From Flavobacterium sp. BFFFF1 (GTDB taxonomy: Bacteria > Bacteroidota > Bacteroidia > Flavobacteriales > Flavobacteriaceae), in the NCBI RefSeq assembly GCF_002256285.1, contig NZ_NKJE01000012.1, forward strand, positions 62,001 through 126,000: a stretch of DNA of 64,000 bases. Reading direction: 5' to 3'. A program made the position numbers and the translations under genes. Under the pieces are notes generated by a model. The model did not search any database and was not told the DNA's origin. It was given only the letters and a program-made list of their open reading frames with translations. This document shows positions 27,136 through 35,712 of this stretch, piece by piece (position 1 is the first letter of the stretch; each line of letters opens with the position of its first letter).

Positions 27136-28032
27136 TTATCGCTTTTCAGCAATCCTCAATTTGGCACTTCTGGCGCGATTATTCATTTTGATCTCCGCTT
27201 CGTCCGGCACAATCAATTTTCCGATTAACTTAAATGGAACTGAAAAATTCCCAAACATATCGCGTTCGGGCTCCCCTTCAAACATCCCGTTTCTCATAAA
27301 TCTCTTCACCAACCGGTCTTCAAGCGAATGGTAGGCGATGACACTTAGTCTTCCTTCCGGCTTTAGAATCTCAAGTGATTGCACCAAAAATTCTTTCAGA
27401 ACATCCATTTCGCGGTTTACCTCAATACGAATCGCCTGGTACATTTGCGCCAGGATTTTGTGGCTTTTGTGCTGCGGAAGAAATCTTCCCAACACAAATT
27501 TCAATTGCTCGGTATTCTTTATAGGTTCTTTTTCCCGCGCTTCAATGATAACCCGCGCTATAGCTGGTGCGTTTTTTAATTCACCATAGTCCAGAAAAAC
27601 CCTTTTGAGGTTTGCCTCGTCATATTCATTTACCACCCGAAATGCATTCAGGTCATTTTTTTTACTCATCCGCATATCCAACTCTGCATCGAAACGGGTC
27701 GAAAAACCCCTTTCCGCAACATCGAACTGGTGTGATGAAACACCAAGGTCAGCCAGAATGCCATCGACCTGGGTGACATTATAAAACCTCAGGTACCGCT
27801 TAAGGAACCTGAAATTCTCATTGATCAGCGTAAACCGGTCATCCTCTGGCGCATTCGCCAAAGCATCTTCATCCTGATCAAAGGCAAACAACTTACCATC
27901 GGGGCCCAGCTGCCGCAATATCTCCGCCGAATGTCCACCGCCCCCGAAAGTGACATCAACATACACGCCATCAGGCTTGATATCAAGCCCACCGACGGTT
28001 TCCTTAAGCAATACAGGATTATGATATTCCAT
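27136..28032 (-). CDS. rsmH: 16S rRNA (cytosine(1402)-N4)-methyltransferase RsmH
   Basis: About 298 residues from the start MEYHNPVLL, which is how the family begins (an ATG at 28044 is the alternative). It methylates N4 of C1402 in the 16S rRNA P site using SAM. VDVTFGGGGHSAEIL is the SAM-binding loop. GILADLGVSSHQFD, GFSTRFDAELDMRM and the C-terminal SVIAYHSLEDRLVKRF are family signatures. It overlaps mraZ by 14 bases and is four bases from ftsL. Confidence 0.97.
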   Translation of the reverse strand: MEYHNPVLLKETVGGLDIKPDGVYVDVTFGGGGHSAEILRQLGPDGKLFAFDQDEDALANAPEDDRFTLINENFRFLKRYLRFYNVTQVDGILADLGVSSHQFDVAERGFSTRFDAELDMRMSKKNDLNAFRVVNEYDEANLKRVFLDYGELKNAPAIARVIIEAREKEPIKNTEQLKFVLGRFLPQHKSHKILAQMYQAIRIEVNREMDVLKEFLVQSLEILKPEGRLSVIAYHSLEDRLVKRFMRNGMFEGEPERDMFGNFSVPFKLIGKLIVPDEAEIKMNNRARSAKLRIAEKR

Positions 28033-28492
28033 GGTCGTCATCATTTACATCACCCATAACTTCTTCTGCAAGATCCGCGAAATCCTGGTCGCCGCCCGAG
28101 ATCGATTGCTCATAGAGGCTTTTATCCCAGATCTCAACAATGTTCACTTTAGAAGAAAACACCACGTCTTTTGCAATACTGCTGTACGCCATCAAGTCTT
28201 TGGCTACGAGCAGCCTGCCGACATCATCAATGTCAACCATTTTAACGCCCGCCATGAACTTGCGGATAAAATCGTTGTTCTTTTTATTAAACCGATTGAG
28301 CTTATTGATTTTCAACATCATCAAATTCCATTCTGCCATCGGCCATAATTCCAAACATGGATCAAAAACCGATCGTTTCAAAACAAAGCCGTCCTGCAAT
28401 GAAGAAGCGAGCTGCTTCTTCAATGGCGCCGGCAACAGGAGTCTTCCTTTGCCATCGGCTTTGCATTCATATGTCCCGATAATGGTATTCAA
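28019..28492 (-). CDS. mraZ: Transcriptional regulator MraZ
   Basis: An AbrB-like protein with two MraZ repeats (TYECKADGKGRLLLPAPLK and VDIDDVGRLLVAKDL), forming ring-shaped oligomers that bind the dcw promoter and repress it. I chose the TTG at 28490-28492 (then NTIIGTYEC) as start. This matches the usual family N-terminus and lies downstream of the -7 element at 28520-28527. The GTG at 28543, which gives a 174-residue frame, falls inside the regulatory boxes. First gene of the dcw cluster. The acidic C-terminus (DVNDDDHG) is family-typical. Confidence 0.93.
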   Translation of the reverse strand: MNTIIGTYECKADGKGRLLLPAPLKKQLASSLQDGFVLKRSVFDPCLELWPMAEWNLMMLKINKLNRFNKKNNDFIRKFMAGVKMVDIDDVGRLLVAKDLMAYSSIAKDVVFSSKVNIVEIWDKSLYEQSISGGDQDFADLAEEVMGDVNDDDHGIS

Positions 28493-28519
28493 TGGGTTAC
28501 GGTTTTGCACGATTGAAAG

Positions 28520-28527
28520 CAAAAATA
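28520..28527 (-). promoter_or_regulatory. Promoter -7 element of the dcw cluster
   Basis: TATTTTTG on the minus strand fits TAnnTTTG exactly. A start point about seven bases further would leave a short leader of some 20 bases before the TTG start of mraZ. Confidence 0.65.
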
Positions 28528-28538
28528 AATAAATATTT

Positions 28539-28562
28539 CCCACTTTTTACCTAAATCCCCCA
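28539..28562 (-). promoter_or_regulatory. Putative MraZ boxes (TGGG/TAGG/TGGG)
   Basis: On the minus strand TGGG (28562-28559), TAGG (28553-28550) and TGGG (28542-28539) are about one helical turn apart, directly upstream of the -7 element. MraZ is known to bind TGGG-type direct repeats with about 10-bp spacing upstream of its own gene. The position over the -33 region fits autorepression. Confidence 0.6.
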
Positions 28563-28844
28563 CTTTGTTGATAAGTTTTACCCTTTTTCACAATGAATTG
28601 ACCGTACCCCGCCACGAACCACTAAAAAATAATTACGATTAAAAACAACGTAAATGATTAAAATGTGGAATAAACCGAAATTTTCAGACCGACTATTGGC
28701 GTTTTACAAAGCTATTCGCAAAAAAAATGTTATTCCCAATAGACCAATGATCCGTTTGACACTGTTGAATATTAGCCTTTTACACGCAACCCAGGTAAAA
28801 CAGCATTTTCAATTTATAAAGCGGCATTTTTTACCATAATATCA
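28563..28844. other. Intergenic region between divergent mraZ and hydrolase genes
   Basis: A+T-rich region with no credible gene. A short plus-strand frame at 28654-28839 has no recognisable features. Only the two promoter regions at its ends are identifiable. Confidence 0.5.
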
Positions 28845-28852
28845 TATATTTG
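28845..28852 (+). promoter_or_regulatory. Promoter -7 element of the alpha/beta hydrolase gene
   Basis: TATATTTG fits TAnnTTTG. It lies immediately before the GTG at 28854, which would therefore be at or before the transcription start. This supports the ATG at 28878 as the true start codon. Confidence 0.65.
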
Positions 28853-28877
28853 CGTGAACGCCAAAAGCCTGACCGTA

Positions 28878-29642
28878 ATGGACCAAGACCTAAGAAAAGA
28901 AGGAAAATACAAGTATTTTGAAGCCGGAGAAGGCACGCCAATTATTATATTACATGGACTTATGGGTGGTTTAAGCAACTTTGACGGAGTCGCTGACTAT
29001 TTCCCTAAGCACGGTTATAAAGTGGTCATCCCGGAGTTACCGATTTACACCCAAAGCATCCTTAAAACCAACGTCAAGGCATTCGCTAAATACGTAAAGG
29101 ATTTCATCACCTATAAAGGCTTTGACCGGGTAATCCTTCTTGGGAATTCGCTTGGCGGACATATCGCGTTGTATCACACCAAGATGTACCCTGAAAAAAT
29201 GATGGGGCTTGTGATAACAGGCAGCTCAGGACTTTATGAAAGCGCTATGGGCGACAGTTACCCACGCCGCGGTGATCGGGATTACATACAGAAAAAGGCT
29301 GAGGAAGTCTTTTATGATCCTAAAATTGCCACCCCGGAGATTATTGAGGAGGTTTATGCGATGGCCAATGACCGCATCAAACTGATCAAAACCCTGACCA
29401 TTGCTAAAAGTGCCATCAGGCATAATATGGCAAAAGACTTACCAAAAATGCACGTTCCAACCTGTATCATCTGGGGTAAAAACGACAAAGTTACACCACC
29501 GGACGTGGCGGTGGAATTTGACCGCCTGTTGCCCAATTCATCATTATATTGGATAGACAAATGCGGCCATGCTGCGATGATGGAGCATCCCGATGAATTT
29601 AACACCCTAATGCACGACTGGCTAAAAACCCATCACTTTTAG
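28878..29642 (+). CDS. Alpha/beta-fold hydrolase
   Basis: About 254 residues from the ATG at 28878 (MDQDLRKEGKYKYFEAGEG). The oxyanion loop follows IIILHGLMGG, the nucleophile elbow is GNSLGG (serine), the acid is in IWGKNDKVTP and the histidine is in KCGHAAMMEHP, so the catalytic triad is complete. There is no signal peptide; it is probably a cytoplasmic esterase or C-C hydrolase of unknown substrate. It is followed by a terminator at 29652 and by engB. Confidence 0.9.
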   Translation: MDQDLRKEGKYKYFEAGEGTPIIILHGLMGGLSNFDGVADYFPKHGYKVVIPELPIYTQSILKTNVKAFAKYVKDFITYKGFDRVILLGNSLGGHIALYHTKMYPEKMMGLVITGSSGLYESAMGDSYPRRGDRDYIQKKAEEVFYDPKIATPEIIEEVYAMANDRIKLIKTLTIAKSAIRHNMAKDLPKMHVPTCIIWGKNDKVTPPDVAVEFDRLLPNSSLYWIDKCGHAAMMEHPDEFNTLMHDWLKTHHF

Positions 29643-29651
29643 AAACCACCG

Positions 29652-29676
29652 AACCGCCCAAATGGCGGTTTATTTT
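29652..29676 (+). terminator. Terminator after the alpha/beta hydrolase gene
   Basis: AACCGCC (29652-29658) pairs with GGCGGTT (29664-29670) around a 5-base loop, followed by TATTTTTA. Its presence makes an engB start at 29662 impossible in practice. Confidence 0.75.
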
Positions 29677-29691
29677 TATGATCCGCAAACT

Positions 29692-30309
29692 ATGAAAATT
29701 AACACTGCAGAATTTGTCGTCAGTAATTCCGAGGTATCCAAATGCCCAAAGGATATGATTCCTGAGTATGCCTTTATCGGTCGTTCTAATGTAGGAAAGT
29801 CTTCATTGATTAACATGCTGACCAATCATAAAAATCTCGCAAAAACTTCAGGGAGGCCAGGAAAAACACAGTTAATCAACCATTTTCTCATTAACAAAAA
29901 CTGGTTCCTTGTTGACCTTCCCGGATATGGTTATGCCAGGGTTTCAAAAAAAACAAAAGAGGTTTTCCAGCGGTTTATCACTGATTACTTTGAAAAAAGG
30001 GAACAGCTTGTTTGCGCTTTCGTATTAATCGATATCCGTCATGAAGCACAATCTATTGACCTGGAGTTCATGGAATACCTTGGTGATTCGCAAATCCCGT
30101 TCTGTATTGTGTTCACGAAAGCGGACAAAATCGGGAAAGTCAAGGCCGAAATGGCGATCGCCGCTTACCGCAAGTCGATGCTTGCAAACAATTGGGAAGA
30201 AATGCCACAGCATTTTTTAACATCGGCATCGGAAGCGACCGGCAAAGAAACCCTGTTGGATTATATTGATGCTTTGAACCAGGGCATTTTCAAAAACGAA
30301 GGCTTTTAA
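29692..30309 (+). CDS. engB: Ribosome biogenesis GTPase YihA/YsxC/EngB
   Basis: About 205 residues from the ATG at 29692 (MKINTAEFVVSNSE), the usual start; the upstream ATG at 29662 lies inside a terminator. The GTPase motifs are complete: G1 GRSNVGKSS, G2 around the AKTSGRPGKTQ loop, G3 DLPGYG, G4 FTKADK and G5 TSASEATG. It assists late assembly of the 50S ribosomal subunit. It converges on gldC. Confidence 0.96.
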   Translation: MKINTAEFVVSNSEVSKCPKDMIPEYAFIGRSNVGKSSLINMLTNHKNLAKTSGRPGKTQLINHFLINKNWFLVDLPGYGYARVSKKTKEVFQRFITDYFEKREQLVCAFVLIDIRHEAQSIDLEFMEYLGDSQIPFCIVFTKADKIGKVKAEMAIAAYRKSMLANNWEEMPQHFLTSASEATGKETLLDYIDALNQGIFKNEGF

Positions 30310-30312
30310 CCA

Positions 30313-30645
30313 CTACTTCTTCAGCTCCAGCTTTTCAGCGAAATAATCGCAGAAATCCTTCATGGTATCGGTCATCTTTTCATCGTTGGTGGCGCGCATA
30401 AAGGTGTCTGCCATAGCCACTAATGTCTGATGGAAGAATATCTTCATTTCGTCAACGGGCATATCTTTCGTCCAAAGATCTATTCTAAGCGTTTCCTGCG
30501 CGTTACTGTCCCATATTGACAGCATCATGGCTTTTGCTTCTTCAGCATCTATCCCACCGTCCTGTGCTGTCCATGACAATTTTTCAGGAACACGGTTGTC
30601 GTCTAACTCGACTAAAAATTTTATTTCAGAGGTAATATTACTCAT
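30313..30645 (-). CDS. gldC: Gliding motility protein GldC
   Basis: About 110 residues from the start MSNITSEIKF. It matches GldC of Flavobacterium gliding: soluble, with DDNRVPEKLSWTAQDGGI and a C-terminal KMTDTMKDFCDYFAEKLELKK. GldC supports but is not strictly required for gliding motility. It overlaps gldB by eight bases (ATGAGTAA), the same gene order as known from Flavobacterium johnsoniae. An upstream ATG at 30690 would give extra residues not typical of the family. Confidence 0.93.
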   Translation of the reverse strand: MSNITSEIKFLVELDDNRVPEKLSWTAQDGGIDAEEAKAMMLSIWDSNAQETLRIDLWTKDMPVDEMKIFFHQTLVAMADTFMRATNDEKMTDTMKDFCDYFAEKLELKK

Positions 30646-31615
30646 GCTGTGCGGGTTTGTATTTTGATTTGTTGAATATTTCCGTGGCATCCATTAAAAG
30701 CATTTTCTGCAGGGTCACATCGGGATTGTTTTTCATAAAGGAACGAACGATTTGCCATCCTATCCACCTTCCGATACGTCCTGGCGACTGGTTGTCGATT
30801 TCCAGGTAGAACTTGGAGAATGGCGCAAGATTTATAAATCGGCTCAACAACTTATTATCTGTGCTGTAAAGATAACTCTGTTCAATAAAGTAACTCCATA
30901 TCATCGCTTCATTTGCTTCGCTCCATTTCAGTTGTTCCTCAGTATAACCGATCTTCTCGGCGTCGGTATAATCCGGGATTAACAGGTCCTGCATATATGA
31001 TTGCTTGCCGTAATAAATCATGTTGGCAAGCAATGTCTTTTCGGCCGGAGGCGGAACTTTGGTCGCGGCGAAGGAGGACACAAGGTCCGGCATCATCTGG
31101 CGGCGCTCAAAATTCTGTCTGATATATTTGTCGATGCCGTCATAGAAACGATGGTCTTTCCCCAAATACATCTCCAAAGACACGAGCACAATACTATCCG
31201 TATACAACACTTTGGTATTGTAATCCATTTCATAAATCATCGTAATGACTTTCGGCGTGCGGGCTTTGGGATAGTAAAACTTGATGTGTCGGACGACGTC
31301 TTCTATTTCATGGGCTTCAGGGGTAAAGTCGCTGTACTTTTTCTCGACTTCTGCGTATAGTTCCCGCCATTGGGGATTGGTCATCTTTTCGATGTATTCG
31401 GCGTCGCTGACATTGGGCGGAAAGAAATCAGGATATTCCTGCTTTAGTTTTGGAAGATCCGCAGGCTTAGTCTCAAAAAAAGCTTTCTCGAAACGCGTCA
31501 CCTGGATTGGCTTTACCTTTATTTGCTCCACTTCCTTCTCTACTTTCGATGTTTTATCGCAGGAAATGAAAAAAAAGGCAGTTGAAAAAACGAATAACCT
31601 GAAAATTAGCTTCAT
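30638..31615 (-). CDS. gldB: Gliding motility lipoprotein GldB
   Basis: About 325 residues from the start MKLIFRLFVF, which begins a lipoprotein signal ending in FFFISC; an ATG at 31687 would put 24 odd residues in front of the signal. GldB is an essential component of the gliding apparatus, linked to type IX secretion. It overlaps gldC by eight bases. A -7 element at 31823-31830 implies a leader of about 200 bases, which contains structured repeat copy A. Confidence 0.93.
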   Translation of the reverse strand: MKLIFRLFVFSTAFFFISCDKTSKVEKEVEQIKVKPIQVTRFEKAFFETKPADLPKLKQEYPDFFPPNVSDAEYIEKMTNPQWRELYAEVEKKYSDFTPEAHEIEDVVRHIKFYYPKARTPKVITMIYEMDYNTKVLYTDSIVLVSLEMYLGKDHRFYDGIDKYIRQNFERRQMMPDLVSSFAATKVPPPAEKTLLANMIYYGKQSYMQDLLIPDYTDAEKIGYTEEQLKWSEANEAMIWSYFIEQSYLYSTDNKLLSRFINLAPFSKFYLEIDNQSPGRIGRWIGWQIVRSFMKNNPDVTLQKMLLMDATEIFNKSKYKPAQHE

Positions 31616-31638
31616 ACGTAAGTGGGGATTCTGGATGC

Positions 31639-31715
31639 CTAGCCCCGATGGCAGCGGAAATCCTTTTTGTTTGTTCTTTAAAAACAAAAAGATTGCAGCG
31701 AACAGCGGGATTCAG
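31639..31715 (-). ncRNA. Structured intergenic repeat, copy A (gldB leader)
   Basis: On the minus strand: CCCGCTGTTCGCTGCAATC, a T-rich arm, a loop, an A-rich arm, GGATTTCCGCTGCCATCGGGGCTAG. The T- and A-rich arms pair (CTTTTTGTT with AACAAAAAG), and CGCTGC repeats flank them. It is the clearest of three copies in the window. It may be an RNA element in the 5' leader of gldB or a dispersed repeat. Confidence 0.5.
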
Positions 31716-31822
31716 CTTCAAATATTACAACTTTTCTGACTTAAAGAATAAATTGTTTTGTTAATTTTAGACGAATTTTATCCTGCCGTAACGGTGTAAG
31801 GATAAATTCGATTTTTGACGTG

Positions 31823-31830
31823 CAAATATA
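31823..31830 (-). promoter_or_regulatory. Promoter -7 element of gldB-gldC
   Basis: TATATTTG on the minus strand fits TAnnTTTG; about 208 bases upstream of the gldB ATG. Confidence 0.5.
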
Positions 31831-31860
31831 CATCTCAGTTTTTTAAATTATCTAAATACT

Positions 31861-32661
31861 ATGCGAAAAATCAATGCTGATACGGCGGCAAAGGTAAATA
31901 AATTCATTGTAAACTGGCTCAACGACTATGCGGATAACGCTAAGGTGGACGGTTTTGTTGTTGGAATATCCGGCGGAATCGACTCTGCCGTAACATCGAC
32001 ATTGTGTGCGCAAACGGGAAAAAAAGTACTGTGCGTGGAAATGCCAATCCACCAGGCGCCCAGCCATGTGAGCAGGGGGCAGGAGCATATCGCCCAATTG
32101 AAAGCACGCTTCCCGAACGTTGACAGCACAGCTGCGGACCTCTCGGAGGTATTTGAAGTGTTTAAAACAAAGATTGCTTCCGACGCTGATGAAGCGCGTT
32201 TGCACCTGTCGTTGGCAAACACGAGAGCCAGGATTCGCATGACAACCTTGTACTATTATGCGGGCATCGGTAATCTATTGGTAGCCGGCACCGGAAATAA
32301 AGTTGAAGATTTCGGCGTTGGGTTTTATACCAAATATGGCGACGGCGGCGTGGATTTGAGCCCGATTGCCGATTTGGTGAAATCAGAGGTATACGCGTTG
32401 GGAAGTTATTTGCAGGTGCCAGAAACCATATTGAATGCACCACCAACGGACGGATTGTTTGGAGATGACAGGACCGACGAGGAGCAGATTGGCGCTTCTT
32501 ATGACGAACTGGAGTGGGCGATGGTACAAGACGAAAACGGAAAATCCGATGGCGATTTTTCGGGGCGTGAACAGGTTGTTTTCGGAATCTATAAGCGATT
32601 AAATCGGAACAACCAACATAAAATGCAACCAATACCTGTCTGTAAAATACCCATTTTCTGA
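31861..32661 (+). CDS. nadE: NAD(+) synthase, ammonia-type
   Basis: A 266-residue enzyme that amidates deamido-NAD with ATP and ammonia, the last step of NAD synthesis. The pyrophosphatase loop SGGIDSAVTS (about 36-45) is intact, as are RARIRMTTLYYYA, GTGNKVEDFGVGFYTKYGDGGVDLSPIADL and the PPTDGL stretch. It lacks the N-terminal glutaminase domain of the longer enzymes, so it uses free ammonia. It diverges from gldB, a neighbour pairing known in Flavobacterium. Confidence 0.96.
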   Translation: MRKINADTAAKVNKFIVNWLNDYADNAKVDGFVVGISGGIDSAVTSTLCAQTGKKVLCVEMPIHQAPSHVSRGQEHIAQLKARFPNVDSTAADLSEVFEVFKTKIASDADEARLHLSLANTRARIRMTTLYYYAGIGNLLVAGTGNKVEDFGVGFYTKYGDGGVDLSPIADLVKSEVYALGSYLQVPETILNAPPTDGLFGDDRTDEEQIGASYDELEWAMVQDENGKSDGDFSGREQVVFGIYKRLNRNNQHKMQPIPVCKIPIF

Positions 32662-32732
32662 TGAGATAGGAGACTACAGGCAGGAAGTTTAACGTTTAAT
32701 CTGAATTACGATTATTATTAAAATTCTACATC

Positions 32733-33362
32733 ATGATAAAAGTTGCTATTGCTGATAACCAGCCTGTAGTCCATTTTGGAATCGATTCGTTTTTTAAGGG
32801 GCATCCACAAATCAGTATTGTGGGTCACTATTGGAATTTCAATGAAATTCCGGAAGCGCTGGCAAATGATAAGCCGGATATTCTGGTACTGGACCTTGAT
32901 TTAGAGGGTTTGGCCAGTATGAATTACGTTAAGTCACTTGTCAAAGAGTTCCCTTTTACCAGAATTGTTATATACAGTAATCTTTCCGAACAGACGTATA
33001 CTCCAAACGCAATTAAAGCGGGTATTGCATCTTACATCCACAAATCGAGTCAACTCGAAAAACTCGAAGATGCGATCCTGCGTGTTAACCAGGGAGAAGT
33101 TATATTCAGCGATGATGTAAGGAAGAAGCTGCTTGCCATTTCTAAACAAAATAAAAGCGAGAGGTTGTATCGCAAACTATCTTCCCGCGAAATAGAAGTG
33201 CTTCGTTATTTGAGTGATGGTAAAAAGAATAACGAAATTGCAAAGTTACTCGACCTTAATGAAAAAACGATCAGCACATACAAGCTGAGATTACTGAATA
33301 AATTAAACGTCACCAATCTTGTAGACCTTGTCAATAAGGCAAAGAAACTGGAAATTGTTTAA
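32733..33362 (+). CDS. NarL/FixJ-type response regulator
   Basis: A 209-residue two-domain regulator. The receiver domain (1-120) has D8, the phospho-acceptor region LVLDLDLEG (D54 or D56) and the conserved lysine in YIHKSSQ; the second acidic residue is replaced by N9. The LuxR-type HTH (about 145-205) reads LSSREIEVLRYLSDGKKNNEIAKLLDLNEKTISTY. No histidine kinase gene is adjacent. Its stop codon shares a TTAA with the stop codon of the convergent dnaG. Confidence 0.92.
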   Translation: MIKVAIADNQPVVHFGIDSFFKGHPQISIVGHYWNFNEIPEALANDKPDILVLDLDLEGLASMNYVKSLVKEFPFTRIVIYSNLSEQTYTPNAIKAGIASYIHKSSQLEKLEDAILRVNQGEVIFSDDVRKKLLAISKQNKSERLYRKLSSREIEVLRYLSDGKKNNEIAKLLDLNEKTISTYKLRLLNKLNVTNLVDLVNKAKKLEIV

Positions 33363-35335
33363 TGATAGCGCGACATTACCCGTCCCAATTTTGTTGAGAA
33401 AAAATTGATAAGCTTGTAGTAGTCCATGGCCATGGAAAGCACTTCGGTGTTGTCAGCGTCGGTTTCCTGCGAGATATCAGCTTTTAGATCCTCAATAATC
33501 TTGTCGACAAGGTACCAGCGCAGTGTTAAAATCGTTTCCGAAACGTATTGGGAGATTGAATGGCTTTTTTGCTTGACGATGATGTTCTGTGCTTCCCAAT
33601 TGTGAAGTGTCATTTTTTCGTCTTCCATCAGGATATCCGTTACCTCCTGCGCAAACTCAACAGGCAGCTTCATCAAATATTGCTCGGTATTAAAAGTCTC
33701 ATTTTGTTGAAAAAAGCTGATCAAATCGTTGTATATCCCTCGGAATAAAGGATTGGTCAGCTCTACCTCATCCTCCTGCAGGCTGAGGAAAATTCGGTCG
33801 TATACTTTATAGGCATGTTTCTCTGTAACCGTTTCAACTTCCCCTTCTTCATTTGTCTTTAGCAGTACATCTTCAAATTCCTCGTTCAGGTTACCATATA
33901 AAAGGAGAATCTCAATAATTTTTCGTTCCAACCCGTACAGGATGTCAATTTTTTGAACTTCCTGTGGATATTCCTCCCGAATGACTTCAAATGCCTTTTG
34001 TTCCTGCTTTTGCTTTTTTACCTGATCTCCCAGGTCTTTTTGTATCAACTGGGCCAAAGTACTGACCAGGACCTGCTCGGAAATGTCCATGATGCGGGAG
34101 CATTCCTGTATATAAATCTCCCGTTGTATCCGGTCTGGTATTTTGGAAATGCTCGAAACCATATCCCGTATCAACTCTGCTTTCTTTATGGGATCATTCT
34201 TGGCTTCATTCATCAACAACGAAGCCTTGAACTGTATAAAATCTTTAGCATTTTCGTCAAGATATTTTACCAGTGCCTCGTAAGGCGTTTTCCTTGCAAA
34301 ACTATCCGGATCCTCTCCCTCTGGAAATGTACATACTTTAACATTCATCCCTTCTTCAAGAATCAGGTCGATCCCGCGGATGGAAGCCCGAAGCCCTGCC
34401 GCATCCCCGTCAAACAACACCGTGATATTTTTTGTGAGCCGGTTGATCAGACGGATCTGGTCTGGTGTCAGCGCGGTACCGGAGGAGGCAACCACATTCT
34501 CAATTCCGGCTTGGTGAAATTGAATGACATCCGTGTAGCCCTCGACAAGAAAACAGTTATTCAGTTTTGCAATCGCCTGCTTGGCGTGGTTAATACCATA
34601 CAGCACCTTACTTTTGTGGTAGATTTCACTTTCAGGCGAGTTGACATATTTCGCCACCTTTTTATCGTTGGTAAGAATCCTTCCGCCAAAACCCAGCGTG
34701 CGGCCAGACATGCTTTGGATGGGAAACATTACGCGCCCTTTGAATCTATCAAATGGTTTGTCTTCCCTCGCAATCGTCAACCCGGTACTTTCAAGAAACT
34801 CCATTTTGTAACCCTTTCCTAAGGCTTCTTTGGTAAAGGAATCCCAGTTGTCCGGAGAAAAACCGAGGCTGAATTTCTTAATCGTATCTAATGAGAAACC
34901 GCGCTCCTTAAAATACGAGAAACCGATTGCTTTGCCCTGATCGGTATTCAACAACACATCGTGAAAATAGTTCTTTGCAAATTCTGACACGAGAAACATG
35001 CTCTCCCGAACATCGGCATTCGCTTTCTCTTCGGAAGTTTGCTCCGTTTCCTCAATTTCGATGTTGTATTTTTTGGCCAGGTAACGGATTGCTTCCGGGT
35101 ACGTGAAATGCTCATGTTCCATTAAGAAGGCTACTGAATTCCCTCCTTTTCCGGAACTAAAATCTTTCCAGATCTGCTTTACCGGCGACACCATAAACGA
35201 CGGCGACCGCTCATCTGAAAATGGACTTAACCCTTTGTAATTGCTTCCTGCACGTTTTAACTGCACGAAATCGCCAATCACCTCCTCTACACGGGCGGTT
35301 TCGAAAACGGTATCGATGGTGGCTTTTGAAATCAT
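33359..35335 (-). CDS. dnaG: DNA primase DnaG with degenerate zinc-binding domain
   Basis: About 658 residues from the ATG at 35335 (MISKATIDTVF), supported by a -7 element at 35351-35358 between this ATG and an upstream ATG at 35392. It makes RNA primers for replication. The TOPRIM core is complete (VEGYTDVIQFHQAGIENVVASSGTALT, then VLFDGDAAGLRA). In the N-terminal CHC2 domain the zinc ligands are lost: the usual GLCPFH reads GLSPFS, and the second C-x2-C reads DFSS. The rest of that domain is well conserved, and I believe this loss is shared by other flavobacteria. The C-terminal helicase-binding region is present. Confidence 0.95.
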   Translation of the reverse strand: MISKATIDTVFETARVEEVIGDFVQLKRAGSNYKGLSPFSDERSPSFMVSPVKQIWKDFSSGKGGNSVAFLMEHEHFTYPEAIRYLAKKYNIEIEETEQTSEEKANADVRESMFLVSEFAKNYFHDVLLNTDQGKAIGFSYFKERGFSLDTIKKFSLGFSPDNWDSFTKEALGKGYKMEFLESTGLTIAREDKPFDRFKGRVMFPIQSMSGRTLGFGGRILTNDKKVAKYVNSPESEIYHKSKVLYGINHAKQAIAKLNNCFLVEGYTDVIQFHQAGIENVVASSGTALTPDQIRLINRLTKNITVLFDGDAAGLRASIRGIDLILEEGMNVKVCTFPEGEDPDSFARKTPYEALVKYLDENAKDFIQFKASLLMNEAKNDPIKKAELIRDMVSSISKIPDRIQREIYIQECSRIMDISEQVLVSTLAQLIQKDLGDQVKKQKQEQKAFEVIREEYPQEVQKIDILYGLERKIIEILLLYGNLNEEFEDVLLKTNEEGEVETVTEKHAYKVYDRIFLSLQEDEVELTNPLFRGIYNDLISFFQQNETFNTEQYLMKLPVEFAQEVTDILMEDEKMTLHNWEAQNIIVKQKSHSISQYVSETILTLRWYLVDKIIEDLKADISQETDADNTEVLSMAMDYYKLINFFSTKLGRVMSRYH

Positions 35336-35350
35336 GGTTTCGGAAAGTGC

Positions 35351-35358
35351 CAAAGTTA
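35351..35358 (-). promoter_or_regulatory. Promoter -7 element of dnaG
   Basis: TAACTTTG on the minus strand fits TAnnTTTG, 16 bases upstream of the chosen dnaG ATG. Confidence 0.6.
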
Positions 35359-35655
35359 CAAAGTTCTGGAGTACCGGAGTGCGTGGGCGCATGAGTTTTT
35401 TCTAAAAACCCCAGAGCTATATTCCAAATAAAAGCGTACCTAAAAACTTGTGAAGCAACTCCGCACCAGAATGGAAAATTGAAAAATTAACAAAAGATGA
35501 GAATTTACCGTAATGAACATATTTTATTATTCATTAGGGATAGCAACATCCCCTTCCCTGAAGGTAAAATACAATTTCCCCCAATATGATTTTACGGAAA
35601 ACCCATACTTATTCTTAATTTTTCTAAAGACATAAACCCCTTCGCACATCACCAA
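35359..35655. other. Non-coding gap upstream of dnaG
   Basis: About 300 bases with no credible gene, RNA or repeat that I can see; the far end is the terminator at 35656. Confidence 0.5.
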
Positions 35656-35682
35656 ATAAAAAAGCGCCTCTTTCGAAGCGCT
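35656..35682 (-). terminator. Terminator after the outer-membrane protein gene
   Basis: On the minus strand AGCGC and GCGCT pair around a 10-base segment and are followed by a T run; 31 bases beyond the stop codon at 35713. Confidence 0.75.
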
Positions 35683-35712
35683 AAAAACTCAGTATAACTA
35701 ACTTAAACAAAA

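Noticed and set aside
28019..28543. mraZ starting at the GTG at 28543
   Set aside because: That start lies within the probable MraZ boxes and upstream of the -7 element; the extra residues are not family-like.
28654..28839. A 61-residue plus-strand frame between mraZ and the hydrolase gene
   Set aside because: No family, no plausible promoter, A+T-rich composition typical of non-coding DNA, and position in a divergent promoter region.
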